Positions 54,701 to 60,700 of a stretch of 64,000 nt of DNA are shown piece by piece. Numbering within the stretch: position 1 is the stretch's first letter; every line of letters begins with the position of its first letter. The stretch lies in assembly GCF_000003815.2 (NCBI RefSeq), contig NC_049983.1, positions 27,481,274 to 27,545,273 on the forward strand, given 5' to 3'. The notes beneath the pieces are model-generated. The model ran no database searches. It was not told where the DNA came from and worked only from the letters and a program-made list of their open reading frames with translations. This stretch comes from Branchiostoma floridae (lineage: Eukaryota; Chordata; Leptocardii; Amphioxiformes; Branchiostomatidae). The position numbers and the translations under genes were made by a program.

Positions 54701-57700
54701 TGCGTCAGTGTGTATTGTAATATGATAACTGTAGCTAGTATGTAATTTGATACTTTAAGCTAAGCCCCTTTGTTATGGTTTCAGTTTCAGTTTATTTATT
54801 TATCCAGGAAAATACATCGCCTATTGGCGTTTTTCAATACCTCCTGGGGGGCCGGGAGACCCCAACATAAAATAACACAAAATCACAACAACTGAGTCAA
54901 AATTGAAATCAAAGGTCAAACTTAAATAACTAAACGTCAGGTGTCAACTATTTACAATACAAATAACTCAGGATTACTTAATATAATGATGGTAGTAATA
55001 ATAAAAATAATAACACATTCAGGCAGTGGATCAACTTAAAATCAAAGTAACGAAAAGTGGAATTTGCATATCAATGTGTCGCTGGTCGGGCAGTGTTTGT
55101 TTCAAAGTTGATTTGCAAATGAAAAATAACAGTCAGAAGAGAACATAAATGTCAGTCTTAGCATCAAAACATAATACAGAAATCAAACAAAAGGATCCAC
55201 TGTGATATGACAGGAACTAAAGTTAAAATATATACAATCAGAATCCTTTAGTCCTGGTCATACAATCTTTTAAACTGTGACAGTGTCCTCGCAGATCTTA
55301 ATTGGGACGACAGGGAATTCCAGAGCACCGCCCCTGAGTATGAAAAAGCTTTCTTTCTATATTCAGATTTAGCTTTAGGCAGCAGGAGTCCACCTTGTGA
55401 TCTAAGACGGGTATTATGTGTGTGTATTTCTGAGAGTTGGGAGAACAATGCAGTAAGATGGGGAGGGGTCATGCCGTTAAGTGCCTTGAAAACGAGCATT
55501 GCCTTACTTCTTTTATGTACATCAACTATTTGGACCCATCCAAGACTACGTAAGACGTTTGATGTAGAAGTATGGCGATCGTACCCCATGATCACGCGAC
55601 CAGCTCTAGTTTGGTGTTTATTTGAAGGAACCCCCTCCGCGCCTGAGCATCGTGGTGAGCCTGCGTTCTGGTGTGTGTAATCTGATACCCCTAGCAAAGC
55701 CCCTGCGTGTATATCCCCTGGTGTGTATGTAATCTGATACCCATAGCTAAGCCCCTTTGCCCCTGTGTGTATTTGAAGGAAACCCCTCCACCCCCCCAGC
55801 TCCCTCCATGAGCATAGCTGTGAGCCATCCCCTGATGGTGGTGTGTGTATGTTGGTACAGTAAAAGTCGGCTATTGGCATCATCGATTTGTCAGCGAATT
55901 TTACCCGTTTACCCGACTTAGTCCAATAACCCTAGGAGATTCCAAACGATTGGCGGCGGGGGGAGGGGGGGTGCTGGTTACGGACTCAGGGAACCAATTG
56001 AAATAATCATACACACACGTGTCAAAACTGGTATTATGCACTAAATTTTATGCATATGCAGAAGTAACATTGATGTACATTGTAGTTAAAGTTCATATTT
56101 ATCCAAGTTTCTTTTTTCCTTTACAGGCATGGGTCCGTCATACGTAGTCCGTAACGAGAAGAAATAAAACAAAATACAACATCCGCTGAGTCTCGATTCA
56201 ATCACATTTCAGTGCAGAATGATATCTCACATGTTTATACATATCGGACACCTCATCAACATTTTAATGTAGCGTTAACATCATGTGGTAACGTTGAACT
56301 GCATCGAGAAAATTATGCTCCGATATCATGACAGAAAGAACTTGTAGTTTTAGCGTGACTCTAAGCTTACCGTTATACAGAATACATTTATCGACGTGTA
56401 ATCGCTCAGTCCGATCATCGTAAGGTTAAACATAAACATATTTTCTGATAAGCACTAGTTTGATTACAACTTTTAAGCGGAAGGTACGGAAACTTTGTTG
56501 AATGGCCTTGAATATTGACGATTTTGTGGGCGATGTAGTGTAGCGCTAAATAAACAAGCATGCCGATGCCGTGGTGAAATAACGCCAAAACTATCGCTCG
56601 TCTTCCAGCCATATTTACAAACTCGGAACAAACTGGGCTAAATGCCCGAACTTATCTAACTTACAAACATTTCAGCTTCATAATGGCTGGTTTTGGGTAG
56701 AGGATGTTCACAAAATCAGTGGGAATTTTAGCTCGAAAATTCACAAACATCAGCGCGTGTTAGACAAAAGAAAAATGGCGCCGATGCTACCCCGTCAGCC
56801 TTTGCGCTTTTGGTGTTGCGTAACTCCTGGATGCCGCCGGCGCGGCGTACCAGTGTTATTTGTCCATTTCAGCGGCAATTTTGACGGTTTTGGCGATCGA
56901 ATGCATTTTTAAAGGCCGCTGATAGTCCATTTTCGACTTTTTTTCTTGTCTTCTATCACATATTTCCGGGTCAGTATGCGATTGACCTGCCGATATTTTA
57001 CCCGAATGTCCGATTTATGCCATAATAGATGATGCGATTATACCATTGTATTTATAATGGAGTGAATGGCAAATGGTTTGGGTTTTCAGAATTCTATGCA
57101 AATCCCAGACTTATGCCAATAGCAGTGATGCAATTAGTTGGTGTCCACTGTACATGTTTGAGTGTGGATACAAGTCACAAACTGCGTACTGGTGTGTAGT
57201 ATGTAATTTGACACCCGTAGCTAAGCCTGTCCATCGGTGTGTATTTGAAGGAACCCCCTCCGCCCCCCCAGCTCCCTCCATGTCCATCGCGGTGAGCCAC
57301 CCCCTGATGGTGCGCCACGCTGACCACAGCCAGGTGGCCGGGATCGTGACCTCGTCGGGCCGCGTCCACCGCCTGGGGCGCACCGGGAGGGGCCACCGCC
57401 ACTACGTCCCCGCCACGCAGACCATCCACGTGCACTACTCCGGCGGCACGCGCCCGCAACCGCCCGCCATTCTGCAGAGGTGAGGACAACTTGCAACTAT
57501 TTAAACTATTGGGCCACATCGATTTGTTGTTTCTCAACTGTATAAAACTACGTCTACACTGCAGTACTCACAGTTTCAAGGAGTGAATATAAATGCCCAC
57601 CAGTCTACACAGCTTTCAAATACTAAGGCCACATGTGTTCTCAGTTGAAACTGAAAGTAGAAATAGATTGTCCATCGTAAGAAACTGTCCAAACATCAGC

Positions 57701-60700
57701 ATGTGAGACTTTTCTAAAAAGTGCAGTAACAACTCAAAACAACTTAATCAAATATTCTAAATTTCCAGTATCTGGTCTACTTGATCAAGTTGATTATGTA
57801 GAACTGACACAGACAGACAGACGTAGGAAAGCAGGTTTCCTGTTGTTGCCTAGGTTACTTGGCCCCACGGCAGCTGCGGATGTCCTGCAGCTGACCCAGC
57901 AGACCGGCCGGCAGTACGCCCGCGTGTTCATCGGCGGGGACGACGTGCGGGTCATGGCGGGTCAGGATGATGACATCTTCGACGACCTTCTGAACGAGGG
58001 CGGTTCTGGGGGCTTCAGCGACGCGGCGCCCAGCACCGGCGCAGGGCTGCTGCAGAACGTGCTGACCGCCCAGAACCGGTGGGCCGAGGAGTGTCGGGTG
58101 CTGGACGGGGACGGCGTGCACCATGTCATCACTGGTGAGTTTGGGTTTCTTCCACTGATGTCTCAAAAGTTTACTTGAGCATTACATTAGCCATCCCCTG
58201 TATCTACTGTAAATGCAGAAATGTTCGCAGTAGTTTTATGTTGCCGGTTTTCACGGTGGCCACTTCAACGTGAGCATTAAATTTTTTCAATTTTGCAAAA
58301 ACTTGTAGTAATAGTATGGGACTACAGTCCATGGCGCTACCATGAACTTACAACCACTGCGAACACTCCCACTGAAGTAAATCCCCGCAAACTTAAATGC
58401 ATTTACAGTATTTCAGCTCTTTTCCAGCTCCAGGTTGCAAGCAAGTAATTCTTAGTTTCCTTCCTCTTTGTCCTGACATCTTTCCTTCGTAGAATTCATA
58501 GAGTAAGATTATGTAAGATTATGTCCTTTTTTTGCATTCCCTTCATAACCTGATTGTGCTCTTGCCAAGTTTCACCCTCCACAGACCCAAAGTTCCTTGG
58601 AGAGTCCTGTGATGTCAGTGTTCTCTCCAGTCATAGCTGTGTGAACTCTGATAGTAGCTAGCTGAAGTAGGAGTTTTCACAATGTAGAATTAAACAACCA
58701 ATTTTTTTGTATTCTCTTAGACTGTCTTATTTCCTATTTCTGGTACAATTACTTCAGTGACCTTTGATTGTGTTCCTTATCTAATATCCATTCTTTCCTA
58801 TCATCGTTCTTGGTCCAAACTTCATTCCTCTCGCTCCTCCCGCAGCTGTGAAGAAGTCAATCCTTGAGAAGCTGGAAGAGCACTGTAAGAAGGAGCTGGA
58901 GGAACGTCAGGAGAAGAAGAAGAAACAACAGGAGGAGGAGGACAAGAAGAAGAAGGAGAAAGATGAGGAAGATAAGAAGAAGAAAGAGAAGGAAGCCAAG
59001 GAGAAAGGAGAGGCTGCTGGAGCCGAGGGTCGGGAGGGAGAGGCCATGGAGGTGAGAATACAAGACCCTGGCAAAAACTCAAATTAAAAAAAAAAAGATC
59101 AATTTATATCTAAAATTAATGGATATGCATTACCATTGGTTACATGTACTTTTTTGACTTTGTGTAATTCTACTTGGTGTCTTTCAAAATTTGAAGAGCC
59201 CTTATTTTGCCTTTATGGATTATTTTTCAAATTTTAACCCTCCAGTCTTAGTTGGTCATTTTTAACTGTCATGTTTGTTTGATAATGATCCATGAATGTT
59301 GTGACTGGCTAGTATTGATGGATTACATGTAATGTAAGTCTTGGTTGATGTACAAATCGAGATATTGTTTTGGGTGTGTGTTTGTATTTCCAGATATTTG
59401 TGGTCAGCAGAACTTTAGAACCTCTAGATGGATTGTAATGATATTTGATCTGTGTCATTTCCTCCCAGGTTGGCACCTCGAGATATTTATGGTCAGCATG
59501 AATTTAGAACCTCTTAATGGATTGTAATGATATTTGGTATTGTTTCCTCCCAGGTTGGCACCTCGGAGTCCACAGAAACATCAGACTCTGCCTCCACCCT
59601 GCCCGGGTCCCAGTCCCAGGCTTCCATCGTTGCCGAGATCATCTCTGCCGTCGGCGGGCTGGACAACAACGGGCTCGAACCCAGCAGCGAGGCCGCGGAA
59701 CATGCGCCGGAAGGGTCCACTCCATCCGGAGGGGGGGCAGGTGGTGCTGAAGCAGGCTACACAGAACCTTCAGTATCAGCTGTTACAGCCTCACCTGCAA
59801 CAGCACCCCCCGCCCCTGTAGTGGCGCGGTCCTACAACGTCTCCGTGACCCCGTCCCTTCCGTTCCCCAGCGACCTGCAACAGCTGGTTGCCGAGGAGAC
59901 GGCACGGCAGGTCGCGGAAGAGGGGTCGTCGTCACGGCAACCTGCAGAGGAAACAACACCACAGGTTTGTGTACTTAACTGATTTCATCAAAGTGCAACT
60001 GAAGTAATGACAGTAATGAAAGACAACAGGAAGGGAGTAAACTGTGAGTGTAATGCTACTTCAACCCAACCTGATGAGAAGAGAGATGAGAAGTAAAAAT
60101 GTTTGTGTCCATGAACAAGTTTGTAGGATAATTTAGATTTTTTTGGACGGAAGAATCCAATGATATTTTACCTGCCAGCATATCGTAGCCTGTCAGTTAC
60201 GTTCCTTAGGGTTGGCAGGTTCGAATAAAAAGATTTTAACACACATTGATGTTTGGATGTTTTTTGTTGCTTGTTTTTTGATGCTGGATTGAAGAAAAAT
60301 GTTCTTATAAGATATGAACAACATGATTCTAACATGTGATCCTGATGTTTATTTGTTTGTTTGTCCAGGTTGCCGGGTTCCTGCCTGCTCCCATGTGATC
60401 CTGATGTTTGTTTGTTTGTTTGTGCAGGTTGCCGGGTTCCTGCCTGCTCCCATGTGATCCTGATGTTTGTTTGTTTGTTTGTGCAGGTTGCCGGGTTCCT
60501 GCCTGCTCCCATGTGATCCTGATGTTTGTTTGTTTGTTTGTGCAGGTTGCCGGGTTCCTGCCTGCTCCCATGTGATCCTGATGTTTGTTTGTTTGTTTGT
60601 GCAGGTTGCCGGGTTCCTGCCTGCTCCCATGTGATCCTGATGTTTGTTTGTTTGTTTGTCCAGGTTGCCGGGTTCCTGCCTGCTCCCATGTGATCCTGAT

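Noticed and set aside
56415-56612. Naming the 65-codon frame as an AIG1/ADTRP-family protein
   Set aside because: The resemblance is limited to a hydrophobic start and a few residues (GHSTKF vs GGSWKF); no donor fits well after it.
57111-57537. - strand frames of 90-120 codons opposite exon 57
   Set aside because: Antisense of a GC-rich exon that has clear HUWE1 homology on the + strand.
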